Source: Nymphaea colorata
Taxonomy: Eukaryota; Streptophyta; Magnoliopsida; Nymphaeales; Nymphaeaceae
Length of the DNA: 64,000 nucleotides
Direction of reading: 5' to 3'
Assembly (NCBI RefSeq): GCF_008831285.2
Contig: NC_045146.1
Coordinates: 21,817,149-21,881,148, forward strand
Shown in pieces: positions 41,101-52,800 of this stretch. The notes beneath the pieces are model-generated. The model searched no databases. It saw nothing but the letters and a program-made list of their open reading frames with translations, and was not told the DNA's origin. The translations under genes were made by a program, and so were the position numbers. Each line of letters opens with the position of its first letter. Positions within the stretch are counted from its first letter, which is position 1.

Positions 41101-42330
41101 TTACATAACACAACATTTTTGTTAACTTGGATTGATAAAGAGTCAAGCAGACATGGTAGGTTTAATTTTTTCCATCTTTCTTAAAACAATGGGATTTTGT
41201 CAAGTTTTCCCTGTATCATTCTTTCTCACCTTCCTTTTGCTTCCCACCAACCCAACCTCCAGACAAGCAAGCTAGCATCCTACAGCAAGCGTCTCTCTTT
41301 CGCATATCAGTATATGCCTTTCATATCCATGGCCATGTGAAAAAAAAAATGTGAAAAATATCAACCCAGTTTATTGACAAGGTGGGGGTTAAAATCGAGT
41401 ATATATCAAAATTTTAACCTGTTTTAACTTGAAGGTACTGATTATCAAACTTGACATGTGAAACCTTTGTCAATATTTTTTTAATGTTTACTTAGAGGAA
41501 ATTGCTTTCGGCATAAAATATCTCAGGTCATACCCTTATACATCCACGATTTTAGCTTGATTCGAGTTTTGAGTGGATCTACGGTATATCTTTTAAGTCG
41601 GGTATCATGTTTCCACTATTTGCAACCATAGGATAATACATTAAAGTGTGATTGCAACTACAAGATTCAAACCACGGATCCCTTGAGTGTGTTGGATTGC
41701 ATTATGCCCCTTGAGGGCCTTTGTTGGTATTTAGAAATGATTTTGGCAAAAGAGACTTTTGGATTTCTATTTTATAAACTATAGGAACAATAGAGAAAGA
41801 GTGGAAGAGGATTAAGAAGGGAGATAAGATATCTGGGGATGTCAGCGGCCATTTGAGGTGTGCGAACCAAAGGTTTCCACACTAACGGTCCCATCTCCGA
41901 GTGGAAGTAAAGGTCTAACCCTTGGAAAACACGTGACGTCTGATCTGGCTAAGATCCATCCCATGGATTTGGCTCCTACAGGCAAGACAAGCCAACCGGT
42001 GATCACTCTTTTCCAGGCGAAAAAAATTCCGATTCCGAGAACCAACGACAAGATGATTGCCATCTGAAGTTTTACTTGGGAACCCATTAACCATGTGTTG
42101 GTGCACGATGTTTGCCGAATTGCACGCGGTGAAGAAATTAAAAAGACTTCTCGGGTTTTGGCCTTCAATAACTAAATCTGCTCTTCTATTCTTTCTCTCT
42201 CTCGCCGGGAAACGTAATCGATGAGGCCGGCGTTTGATTAGGTCATTTGATGAGGTAAGAGCTTACCAATGTAATGACAAGCGACTCGCTTGAGAAGATG
42301 ATCGATCACATCTAGATTGACACATACCCC

Positions 42331-42350
42331 TCTCTCTCTCTCTCTCTCTC

Positions 42351-42384
<34 letters not shown>

Positions 42385-42400
42385 AGATATGTGTGTGTGT
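42331..42400. repeat. Compound (CT)n(TA)n(GT)n microsatellite
   Basis: About 20 bases of CT, then about 28 of TA, a short AGAGATA spacer and about 11 of GT. Confidence 0.9.
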
Positions 42401-42614
42401 AAATAGATAGACATTAGGCTTTCATGTGTCGGACTTATAAAAAATCTTCTTAATTATTTATCTTAAAATGGATGACTAAAGGAAAATTAAGAAGAAAAGT
42501 TATTGATGCTAGGAAACTAAATATTATGTTTAATCTTTCTCCTTGATTTTCTTTTAGTTAATCCATCTTCAAAACATCAACAGCAAGCATAATTCCTTAC
42601 TAGTCACAACCAAC

Positions 42615-42653
42615 AACTGCTATATATATATATATATATATATATATAGCAGC
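42615..42653. repeat. (TA)n palindrome with CTGC/GCAG arms
   Basis: ACTGCTATATA at the left and TATATAGCAGCT at the right close a TA tract as a perfect hairpin of about 36 bases. Confidence 0.8.
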
Positions 42654-42689
42654 TAGAAATTCTTGATTGAGAGGCACTTTTACATAAAA

Positions 42690-42900
42690 TTATAAAATTT
42701 TAAGGGGTAATGAATCTATGAATAAGCCCGCATGGGACTTAGACCCACCTCAAATTAAAAAAAAAACATGTAAAATTAAAAAAACATCACTTGTTCTATA
42801 TACAAACTTTGAAAAATGGTATTTTTGGCCTAGTAAAATTTTAGAAACTTTAATTCGGCCCGCCTCATGAAAAATTTCTGACTTCGCCTCTGGTCGTCAA
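42690..42900. repeat. Degenerate interspersed repeat, related to 1610-1790
   Basis: This AT-rich stretch ends in TTCTGACTTCGCCTCTGGTCG. It shares an AAAATTTT-GAAACT-TA-TTCGGCCC-like block with 1690-1740. GACTTCGCCTCTG-type ends recur in plant non-autonomous repeats as I remember them, but class and ends cannot be fixed here. Confidence 0.4.
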
Positions 42901-43834
42901 TATATGAACAACCAAAATTTATGTGGGTTGGTGCGTGCAATTGCCTATAAAGCCTCTACATATGCCTCCACTACTAATTATCAAGACAATTTGGACTTCT
43001 AGATTTATTTCTCTTTTAGTTAGAGTATTAGAGTTAAGCGGTAGTGCTCAAGTTATTAAGATTTATACAAGTCAGGAGTTGAGTTCGACACAACATTGCG
43101 AGTCATAATTAATTGTTGGATGTGTTGATGCTTTTATAGAACATGCATGCACTTGGATAAGATACTTTAGACGCCAATATATGCTTAAATCGATGGCTCA
43201 AATTACGCTGATCTTTGGAAATAAAGAATTCAAATGTCTAAGGACAATGAATCCGGTACCATGCCATGTCCACGAGTGGACGGATGATAAAAAAAGACTC
43301 ATAAATGTATCGGATGCAAAAGGAATACCTCAGAATACTTTTGTTCAAAGGTCCACAATGGGTCCTAGGGGGCACATCTTCCCTAATTATATGATGCAAT
43401 TTCAAGGATGTACCCGATTGGTTCATTTAGGCATTTAATCATTTTTGTATATATAACGACGACACAATATTGCTCAAAGTAGTAAAAGAAGATGAATATG
43501 TTCTACAACATTACTGGCTCAAAATTTCCTAACTGGTCCACTTCAATAAACAAAATTACTAAAAATTAAACCCGCACCCTTGAAAAGATTGTCTGCGTAT
43601 ATGTGTCACATAAATATATATAAATGAATTATATGTTTTCATTAGTGGGATATTACTGGTTGGTAAAAAATTAAAAATATCCCACAAAAGCACCAAGGAT
43701 TGTTGCTGAAAACACTAATGAGTGCTGATGCATCATAAATTGTTGGTAATGCTCATGTGACAGATTTTTAATTTAAAGCCATCTGACAATGTCTAGTATC
43801 GTTAGTAGCTAATAATATACACATACTAGTTTTA

Positions 43835-43835
<1 letters not shown>

Positions 43836-43892
<57 letters not shown>

Positions 43893-43917
43893 AAAGAGAG
43901 AGAGAGAGAGAGAGAGA
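43836..43917. repeat. Self-complementary (CT)n(TA)n(GA)n microsatellite
   Basis: About 21 bases of CT, about 34 of TA, a 5-base AAGAA joint and about 23 of GA. CT pairs with GA and TA with itself, so about 80 bases can form one hairpin or cruciform. Confidence 0.95.
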
Positions 43918-44836
43918 AGATAAGAAGATTTTTTGTGGATTGTATGAGGAAACCAACGAGAATCAAGAAGATTTCGGGGGTTTGATTGAAGAGTTTTGAA
44001 GAAGAAGATGGGGTAAGGTAGGAGCGATTCGGTGAACAAGGACAGAAGTAGATGGTGTTTTTGTTGGGAGGTGACCACACAAAGGGAGTTGGAGGCGGTG
44101 GTCAGTCAATTTTGATGTGCAGTACAGGATTTGGGCCAACAATAATTGGAAAATGCGCTTCTCCATTCACCATGCATCGCGCTATCTCATTAATTTAAAG
44201 CCAAAAAGCTTTTGGCAAACATCAATGCAAGTTGCACAACTTCCTTCCATCCTCCTCGGAATTGCTTTCCATGCAATAAACTTGGTTCACAAGGGAAAGC
44301 CAGAGTTATTTATTTCTTTCCTGCGCATAAAGTCAAATATGTGTGACTGAGACCTTCCTTTTCCCCTCGAAGAATGCTCAGCAATTGGCAACTGTTGGTG
44401 GTAGTACCACCACACACATTCAATTTCGTCCACCATCACGATAAGGTTGGGGGAGACGAAGCATTGAAGCTAACAATTCACAGGAATTGAGGCATTTGAA
44501 CATATATATATATATATTCCCAATCTAACAGTATTTACCTTTTAGGTCACACACGAAATGACTTGAAGTAGATCTCTAAAGAAAAAGTTGGGTCCTTATC
44601 ATTGAAACGAACAAGCATAATCCTCCCTCTTTCTCTCACGAATACATACAAATATATGCATTTGTACGATTCATATGCCAATGAAAGGCACCTTTCATAG
44701 CCACTATTTGTCTGAGAACTGAAGTTTCTCCCAACACATATATACTCTCTCTCTCTCTCTCCCTACCAAATTTGATTTCTGTGAGTGGTGCCCTTCAATC
44801 AGCATTGGAGTTTCAGGGTTCAAGGCGAAATCCGGC

Positions 44837-44880
44837 AGGATTTCAGGATAAGGGTTGTAGGATTTCAGGATAAGGGTTGT
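44837..44880. repeat. 22-bp tandem duplication
   Basis: AGGATTTCAGGATAAGGGTT plus GT is repeated perfectly at 44837-44858 and 44859-44880. A CT tract follows at about 44888-44908. Confidence 0.9.
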
Positions 44881-46698
44881 GATTGAGCTCTCTCTCTCTC
44901 TCTCTCTTTCTCTCTTTCTACTCGAGTTAAAGGATGTACTATAAACGAGTTGAGGTCTGACCTCTTTTAGTCGGACCTCGAATCTAATGCTTTTTACAAT
45001 ATAGTATGGATTAGAGATCTACACGGAGGAGGGGTGGGGTCATGCTGAAATCTACATATTGTTAAAACTGTGGATTGAAGGTATCGTCGATGTTTGATCC
45101 CTTCCGAGTGAAAATCCATGGAAAATCAAACGCAACCTAAATATTTTACAGCTAAAGCGAGTTTTCCTAAGTACTGACTGACATTTTAAAGGAAAACAGT
45201 AGCCACTTGCTGGATTTACTTAAGATATATATATATATAGAGAGAGAGAGTCTTATCTCATTTTTTTTCCCTCAGGGTTGTTGGCAAATGTATATGAGGG
45301 CTCAAATAAAAAGGCTTGTATTGTATTGTATGAGCAAGTGACCCTTTAAGGTGAAAACGAACTCCAACTTGAGCTTGTATTTACGCATATATAGTTGATA
45401 ATAGAATGAAAATAATGGTGCCTTCCGACTTGGATTGTGCCATTAATTAATTAACAGCTTCTGCCGACTGTCAATATCGAGGGACTCTGGGGCCACTTCC
45501 TGTCTAATTGCCCTTTGTTTGGTAGGCTTGTACGTTGGTCTAAGGAGAAGACGATGGTACAACGACCAATTTCCTTGAATTTAATTCCTTTTCCATTCAC
45601 GAGCACACATTTCCTTTTTTCAGTTCAACATGATGTAACATTTTGATGTTCTTCCCCAAAAAAGAATAAGGTTATGGTACTTAGTAGTGAACTTTCAATT
45701 GCTAAAAGGAAATTCGTGACAATATCGATCTAAATCTTCAAATGAAAGACATGTATGGTCAAAATGGCATCGACAAAATCTAATTTATTAATTCATTTTA
45801 GCTACAAATATGTTAATGATGTACGTGCACAATTTAGTAAATCTGTAGTCGCTTGTAAGAAAATGAAGGAGAAGAAGATTATTAGAGTCTAAGCAACTTT
45901 TTTTCAGTTTTAGAAATTTGAAACTCTCTCCTTCTCTCTCAAGTCGCTTGTAATATTAAGAGAATCTCATAAGCAGAAGTCTAACCAAATTCATGATTTG
46001 AGACCAAATTCAGGTAAACCAAACGCGTCCCTTAGTCCCATCTCAAGCAACAAAAGCTTAAAAATTCCTGAGACGGCTGACATAGCTAGATCGAACGTAG
46101 GTGCGGGGATGACTTGCTATCACTGACATGAAACTGAACAGAGAAGAACCAGCCAAGCATGAATGCATGTGTTGTGGGAAAAAGAAAATCATATTTTTAA
46201 ACAAGGGAAGCGTGGATCTCCTTTTTGTCGCTTTACCCTATAAATAAAGAGAAAAAAAGATCTAGGATGGAAACGTACTTCGCTCGCCCACCAAGAGTTA
46301 AATCAGTGCAAGACAACAAAAGACGAGTCATGACAGGGCACCACTTTCGCCGGTGATTACCGGACGGGAAATTCTCCGGTGACCTAAATTCCGCGTTGCT
46401 TTGTTGTCCGATACCCAGCGTGCACTTTATCGTCCTCACGTAATAAACAATTCACAACGCAAATCCTTGTGTTGCGGTCGATCATACACGTGTTTACTTT
46501 TCAACATATATGTATGCAGAGATAGAGAGAGAGAGAAAGTTGACACCATGACATCCGAATCAATATATAATATCTTATTCATACGCCTTGTTGGCATGAG
46601 CTTCACTCTGCCGGCCACAATAATTTGTGTGCCAAGTTGATGGGATATTATCTAAATCAAAACCTGCAACCAGCATCTCCTACAACACATCAATAACC

Positions 46699-46722
46699 TA
46701 TATATATATATATATATATATA
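46699..46722. repeat. (TA)n microsatellite
   Basis: About 24 bases of pure TA. Confidence 0.9.
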
Positions 46723-47932
46723 AAATCATTTTTAAAGCATAGTGAACATTTTTGTTAAAAGTGGTAGCAAAAAGTACTGTCACTTTACTCTGTTTCCAAC
46801 TAACTTGTAGTCTATTTTTTCCCCTCATGAATATGGAAGAGACTGTGTAGATCATGTCTTATATAGACAACCTCATCATTATGTTTTCCCTCTTGTTCCC
46901 TACCAATGAAATATGCAATAAGTATTGCCTCTTTGGCCTTTCAAATAAAAGAGGTCTAACCCTTAACACTCAAACCAGAGAGAGAGAGAGAGAGCTGGTG
47001 TGGCAGTTAAGTATTGGGTTTTAAATTTTGTTGTAGTTACTATTATGATCCATGAAGTTAGCTTGTGGGAACTGACAGTCAACTATGGTTTTGCAATTTG
47101 CAGATAAATTTAGATTTACCAACCATCAAACTTCTAGGGAGATGACATCTAGTTATTGGAATTAATGGATGTTACTTTCATTTGGAGGAATTGGGTCTGT
47201 ACATATTTGATCCAAGTGGATTGTGAACCTTGCCAAGTTGACAAAATGTCAAGGAATTAAAAATCCATGGTCAGATCTACGTAGCAACGACCGAACCTAT
47301 CAAAATTCTAAATGGGTAGTCGTTAGAGTTGTCTCTACGCATTCGCCATGCAATTTGCCAAGCTGATCTTTTACCGAATTATTCCGTTTGGAGAGTTCAA
47401 GATCTTACATTTACCATCCAGTGACATCTACCAAGCGAGCGATAACACACAAATAATAAATTTAATAAGTAATTAATGAAGGTAATATTATATAATTAGG
47501 AACTTAATAGACATGCATGTTTCAATTTGCATATCGAATGAATTTTGTTGTGATATGAAAACTTGGTTCGTTAGAAACTTGAAATGAAGACTGAAGGATG
47601 ATTCTGTATTTTATAAATTTATAAGTTTCAAGGGCGAGGAAGGGCACGGAAAGTATATAAAAGTTGTTGACCTGCGCTTTGACGATCATGCCCCTTTCCT
47701 CGATAGGGATTTGCTTTGACTACTGGGTCCGAAATAATAAAAATATCTCTGGCCCCGCGTGAACTATTATTATACGTTAATAGCGCCTGTTATTTTTGTT
47801 CCTCTCCGGTACTCCATTAAAAATGAAGTATCCTTCTCAGGTGAGGTGACTCACTCTGAAAATACCGCTAAACTACCTTGCCCAACCATCAAAGACCAGC
47901 CTAAAACACACTTTCATTCATCAGATTTCACC

Positions 47933-47936
<4 letters not shown>

Positions 47937-47996
<60 letters not shown>
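47937..47996. repeat. Compound (CT)n(TA)n microsatellite
   Basis: About 22 bases of CT followed by about 38 of TA. It produces the Ser-Leu and Ile-Tyr runs in the local open frame. Confidence 0.95.
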
Positions 47997-48001
<5 letters not shown>

Positions 48002-48242
48002 TGTTTTTTGAAACTGATTTTTCTAACATTTTTACATGCTCAACTGAATCGGTGATCGGACGATTCACTGACTTTTACAGCTCACCTAATTCAGCTCACT
48101 AATGTTTGACAACTATTCATTCACACATACATATATATATATACATCTTCATGTACTATTTTCGATAAAATTTTCAAAATTATATCTTTATGCTTTCATG
48201 GTTTTCAGTTGAATTGAGGTTTGGGAGATATATGGTACATTA

Positions 48243-48343
48243 TTCAACTCGAGTGTTCACGCTTGCTACCATTTGCAACCAAGAAACATAAATCTTTCAA
48301 CTCGAGTGTCACGCTTGCTATTATTTGCAACCAAGAAATATAA
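48243..48343. repeat. 53-bp tandem duplication with partial third copy
   Basis: Units at 48243 and 48296 share TTCAACTCGAGTG, TCACGCTTGCTA and ATTTGCAACCAAGAAA. A third partial start, CTCAACTCGAGTATGAG, lies at about 48369. Confidence 0.85.
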
Positions 48344-48756
48344 TACACCAAAGCCTGGCAACAACCTCAACTCGAGTATGAGCTGCCATGCACTTTGGCT
48401 GCTCTTAAACTTGATGTAAATCAAACTAAATTAACTTTGTAAATGCAATGAACAACATATATTTGTTTTAAAATAATTTAATATCGTGCGTCATCTTAAT
48501 TGTCAAACGCATAAAAATATGCAGCCTGGGTTTACCAAAAAAAAATCTGATGAGCTCCCTCAAACGTATGCATACGGACGTGCATTAGCATCGTATTTGA
48601 AAGTTCAACACGGTAAAATAATTCCTATCATTTTCATCTCCTTTCGGTCACACCTGGTCAATACAATACACAACTGGTCAATAAAAAAAAGCGTTAAGCG
48701 AATTTTTTTTAGTTCTTGTTACGTGTTCGACTCGAGTACGTCCTATTCATTTCTAA

Positions 48757-48895
48757 AAAGGTCCATAGCATAACATAATTTGAGAATTCTGATTGCTAAT
48801 TCAATTTCAATTTATTGAATCCATTTGTTAAAAGTCCATACAATAACAGAATTATGAAATTTGATTGCGAATTCAATTTCGATTTATTGAAATCC
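48757..48895. repeat. 73-bp diverged tandem duplication
   Basis: Units at 48757-48822 and 48830-48895 share AAAGTCCATA, ATAACA-AATT and GATTGC-AATTCAATTTC-ATTTATTGAA-TCC with scattered differences. Confidence 0.8.
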
Positions 48896-49388
48896 GACTA
48901 AATCCCGAAGTCGAATAGAAATAAAATATTGCCGGACCCATTAAGATCGGCACAATGGAACGCACTCAGCCAAGGTGGCGCGGACCTGAGCTCGTGGCCC
49001 GCTTCAACCGAGGAGGGGATACATCCGTCAATAACTCCAAAGTCTCCTACCATTTCCGTCCAACAGCAGAAAGCAGAACCGGAGCAGCTGCGGTGTGCTT
49101 CGAGGGAGATGCGCGTCATTAACGAGAAAGCCTGGTAGCCTTTGCGTCCAAGAGTGGAAAAGTGAAAAAGATTAAAAAGGAGTGTAAAGTTACGGCCGTA
49201 AAAAAGGAGGCAGCACAGCAGGAGGGTCGGGGGACCGAGCGACGGCGGTAAATGGAATTCCCGCGAAACAGAAATAGGGCAAACATTTCTTCGTAGTTTA
49301 CTTTTTCCTTTTTTTTTTTTTTCTGTTTGTTCGTAATTTTGGGGTATTGCCGCAGCCCGCAGGCCCGCAGTGTAGTGTCTCTCGAGTG

Positions 49389-49402
49389 ATGGGCCGGCCC
49401 AT
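49389..49402. promoter_or_regulatory. Palindromic site II (TCP-type) element
   Basis: ATGGGCCGGCCCAT is a perfect 14-base palindrome made of two facing TGGGCC motifs. Site II motifs (TGGGCC/T) are bound by TCP factors in promoters of growth and translation genes. It lies about 430 bases upstream of the WD40 start codon. Confidence 0.5.
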
Positions 49403-49701
49403 GTTCTGAGATCTCGAGGGCTTCTTCTCCTCCTTTTTAAGAATTTCCTCGCCTTTCCTTTCCTCGGGAAGAATTCTTGGGCAGGGAGGCGGGGAAAAGG
49501 TACCGGAAGGGAGAAATTCCGTCCATTTTTTTCTGGAAGTTGTGACGGTGCTCTTCGGGTGGAGTGGTTGGATTATTGAGGGGTTTGGTTTTGAGTGTAA
49601 AGACCCAGAGGTCAGAATTTCCCCTTGTTTGAGAAAACAAGAGGCCTTTCATTTGTGATTCATTCGTTTCGTTCGGTTGGTTTCGGTTCATTGATTTTCC
49701 T

Positions 49702-49812
49702 ATGCTTCGTTTGTTCGCCGGAATTGGGCTTTTTCTTGGATTTTTTGGGGTTTCTGTGGTTTCCAGGATGTTAGGGTTAGGGTGGGAGTGGAATGGGGGC
49801 TATAGGGATTGA
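49702..49812 (+). promoter_or_regulatory. Upstream ORF 1 of the WD40 gene, 36 codons
   Basis: The ATG at 49702 opens a 36-codon frame that is hydrophobic at its start and stops at 49810-49812, 20 bases before the main ATG. Whether it is in the mRNA depends on an unmapped transcription start. Confidence 0.45.
49771..49782 (-). promoter_or_regulatory. Telo-box-like repeat
   Basis: TTAGGGTTAGGG, which reads CCCTAACCCTAA on the other strand, lies about 50 bases before the WD40 start codon. Telo boxes (AAACCCTAA) often accompany site II elements in plant growth-gene promoters. Confidence 0.45.
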
Positions 49813-49821
49813 TTGAAGGAG

Positions 49822-49836
49822 ATGCGGGGGGAATGA
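49822..49836 (+). promoter_or_regulatory. Upstream ORF 2, four codons, overlapping the WD40 start
   Basis: ATG CGG GGG GAA TGA begins 11 bases before the main ATG, and its stop shares bases with the main start codon in the sequence AATGA. G at -3 gives it a usable initiation context. Stop-start overlap of this kind can throttle or couple translation of the main frame. Confidence 0.55.
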
Positions 49837-49849
49837 AGGAGGAGGAGGA

Positions 49850-49880
<31 letters not shown>

Positions 49881-52800
49881 AGGTTTTTCGATTCGAGGGA
49901 GGAGATAACGGCGACGTCTGACGCGTTGGACTACGGGGAGGTTTGTGATCTGGGGAAGCCCGACTTGTTTGCAAACCTTGGACGGTCTGGTTTCGAGGTG
50001 TGGCTCGGCAGGCCGGAGAGTGTGCGGGAGCGGCGTGAACGGTTTCTGCGAAGGATGGGGCTAGATCGGAGCGAAGAGGGGGAGGCGGAATCCGGCTGTG
50101 AGGGCTTGGATTTGGTGCGTGTGAAGAGGGTGGAGGATTGTGAGGTGGTGGAATTTTGGGATTCGGATTCGGGGAGCGAACTCTCGTCCGGACATACCTC
50201 GACGTCGAGTAGGTTGGAGAATAGCTCGTGCTCGTCGATGGATGGAGTGGGGAATGGAATTGAGTATGGTCGTGGTTTGGATTTAATGCTTAGAATTAGG
50301 AATCTTGATGATGGCAGTGAGTTCATGGTTGATGAGAATGATGAGGGTGGAGATCTAGGAAGGATTAGGGAATTGCGTTCCGATAGATTAGTCTCAATTG
50401 ATGAATTTCATATGCATCTTGGACTTTCGCCGATTGTTCAGCGGCTTATGAGGAGAGACGCCGAAGAAGGAGTCAATGTGGGTGGCGATCTAGAGGATAT
50501 GGTGATCAGGAGAAAAAGGTGGTTAGGAGGTTTGATGGCGGCCATCGGTAGTAGACAGAGACGGCACAAATCCTTTCCGGATGATCCACCGAGTATTACT
50601 CGGGATGCTCACTGTGGGGATATGGAGATTGCAAGTTTTGAAAAGGTTAAGGTGCATCGTATTAGGAAGAGGGATAAGGAGTTTTCAGCAGTTTATCGAA
50701 CACAAGAGATACAGGCTCACACCGGGGCGATTCTCACCATGAAATTCAGTATAGATGGCGAGTTTCTTGCGACTGCCGGCGAAGATGGCGTAGTGCGTGT
50801 TTGGCAGGTGATTGAGTCGGAAAGATCTAACGAACTTGATTTACCTGATTCTGACTCTGCTTGCGTGCACTTCACATCCAATAAATCTGCTGAATTGACC
50901 CGGACTGCGGTCAGCAAAGATAAAAGAGGAATATACAGTAAGAAAAAATCAAGCGCTTGCGTGGTTATCCCTCCCAGGGTTTTCCGGCTATCGGAGAAGC
51001 CTATTCATGAATTCCATGGACACAGCAGCGATGTACTGGATCTCTCATGGTCTCAATCTAAGGTACTTTGTTCTCTTTGTTGGTGCTTATCTGAGTCCAA
51101 TATTGCATCTCTTTTCTCTTTTCAAATTGCTTATATTAATAAGAGACTGCCGATTTCTCAATGCAGTGCCTACTGTCATCATCCATGGATAAGACTGTTA
51201 GGTTGTGGCAGCTTGGATCAGACAAGTGCGTTAATGTGTTTCCTCACAATAACTATGGTATGTCTGATCTCAAGTACTGTCTAGAAATTCATCGACGTTG
51301 TAGATTTCAAGTAATTTATGAAGTATTGTCTCTTCAGATAATTTGTAGATTGGAATTTATATGTTACAAATCTTCTTTATGCAGTGACTTGTGTCCAGTT
51401 CAACCCCATTGAGGAAAATTACTTCATCAGTGGTTCGCTTGATGGGAAAGTTCGGATTTGGTCCATTCCCAATTGTCAAGTTGTTGATTGGGCAGATATA
51501 AGAGATATAGTCACTGCAGTTTCTTACAGTCCAGATGGACAGGTTTACATCTCTGCTTGCTTGCTATTGTAATGCTATAAAAGTTGCATACTTATTTAGT
51601 CAGATACATCCATAGCAACCAGTCTAACGTTTTCCATGCCTTTCTTCTCTATAAACAGAGAGCGCTAGTTGGCTCAATGACGGGAAATTGCCGCTTTTAT
51701 GATGCATCAGGTACTATCTCGCAATCCAGTTTTCTTTCTTTAACATGTCTGTACATTCTTCCATCTCGTTCCACAGCTCAGTTTTAAAACGCCTTCAATC
51801 ATATGGACAGGCCTTCTTTTTTCCCCCTTATGGTTACTCTCTGCAATTATATGCCATCTTGTTAAGTAGGTCTTTTCCCTTTGTTAATCCTTCTCCCTTC
51901 TCACTACATGCTTCCAAATATTAAAAAGCAATTACAGTACCAAATGAAACTCTCTTCACAAAACTGTATTTTCGCTGCCTCCTGAGGTCGTATCTACCGT
52001 CTCTTTGGTATTCTTCCTGATTTTCATTGGTATCTACAAAATTCTGTAATAAAGTCAAAGTCCGCTTCTCAGACCAGAGGTCGTCCTTTCTTTTGTTACT
52101 ACCACCGTCTTGTCTGTTTGTTTGTCTACTGTCCATGTGTAACTTGTTTTAACATGTAATGCACATAGTCTTCTACCAGTCTTCTGTAATGCACTCGTAC
52201 GAAAAGGAAAAAAAAAATGTAGTTTTTTTTTTTGAGATTAAGGACTAACTACAGGTTAATGTTTAATTAGAGTGGTTTCTCTCTCACAAAAGTTTTGCAT
52301 CCTATAATCCATGGCATATAAAGCTGTTGTCAAAGTTTTGCCTTCAGAGCATCCTTACGAGAAGGCAAGAAGGGCATTCTTTTCTAAATTAGCTTTGTGT
52401 GGTCGATGTAGGTCATTGTCTGCAGTTGGATACGGAGATATGCTTCCAGGGGAAGAAGAAATCTCCGGGCAAAAGAATTACTGGATTCCAGGTAATACAT
52501 TCGTCCGTTATCATATACCATCCTTCCAATTGCTTTTCATAGTCATCGCTGGTTTTTATGTTCTATCTTACCCTCTGCCTTTTCCTATGTCCTGACGATG
52601 AATTTTTCCTCCATCTCCCGCTCTGCAGTTTCATCCGAACAACGCTCAGAGGGTTATGGTAACTTCTGCAGATTGTCGAGTTCGAATAATTGATCAACTC
52701 AACATTGTCTCCAAATACAAAGGTAAATAATCTCTTTATTTGGCAATGCATTTTTCATTGTTTCATGCATTTCATATTTTCATATTTCTTCAAAGTCCTT

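Noticed and set aside
49809-49832. Extension of the WD40 protein to a TTG codon at 49809
   Set aside because: TTG is not a normal plant nuclear start, and an in-frame stop lies at 49803; the first in-frame ATG is 49833.
52311-52595. 94-codon plus-strand frame inside the WD40 gene
   Set aside because: It crosses exon 5 in another frame; the correct frame gives [22 protein letters not shown]-type WD40 sequence joined in phase to exon 6.
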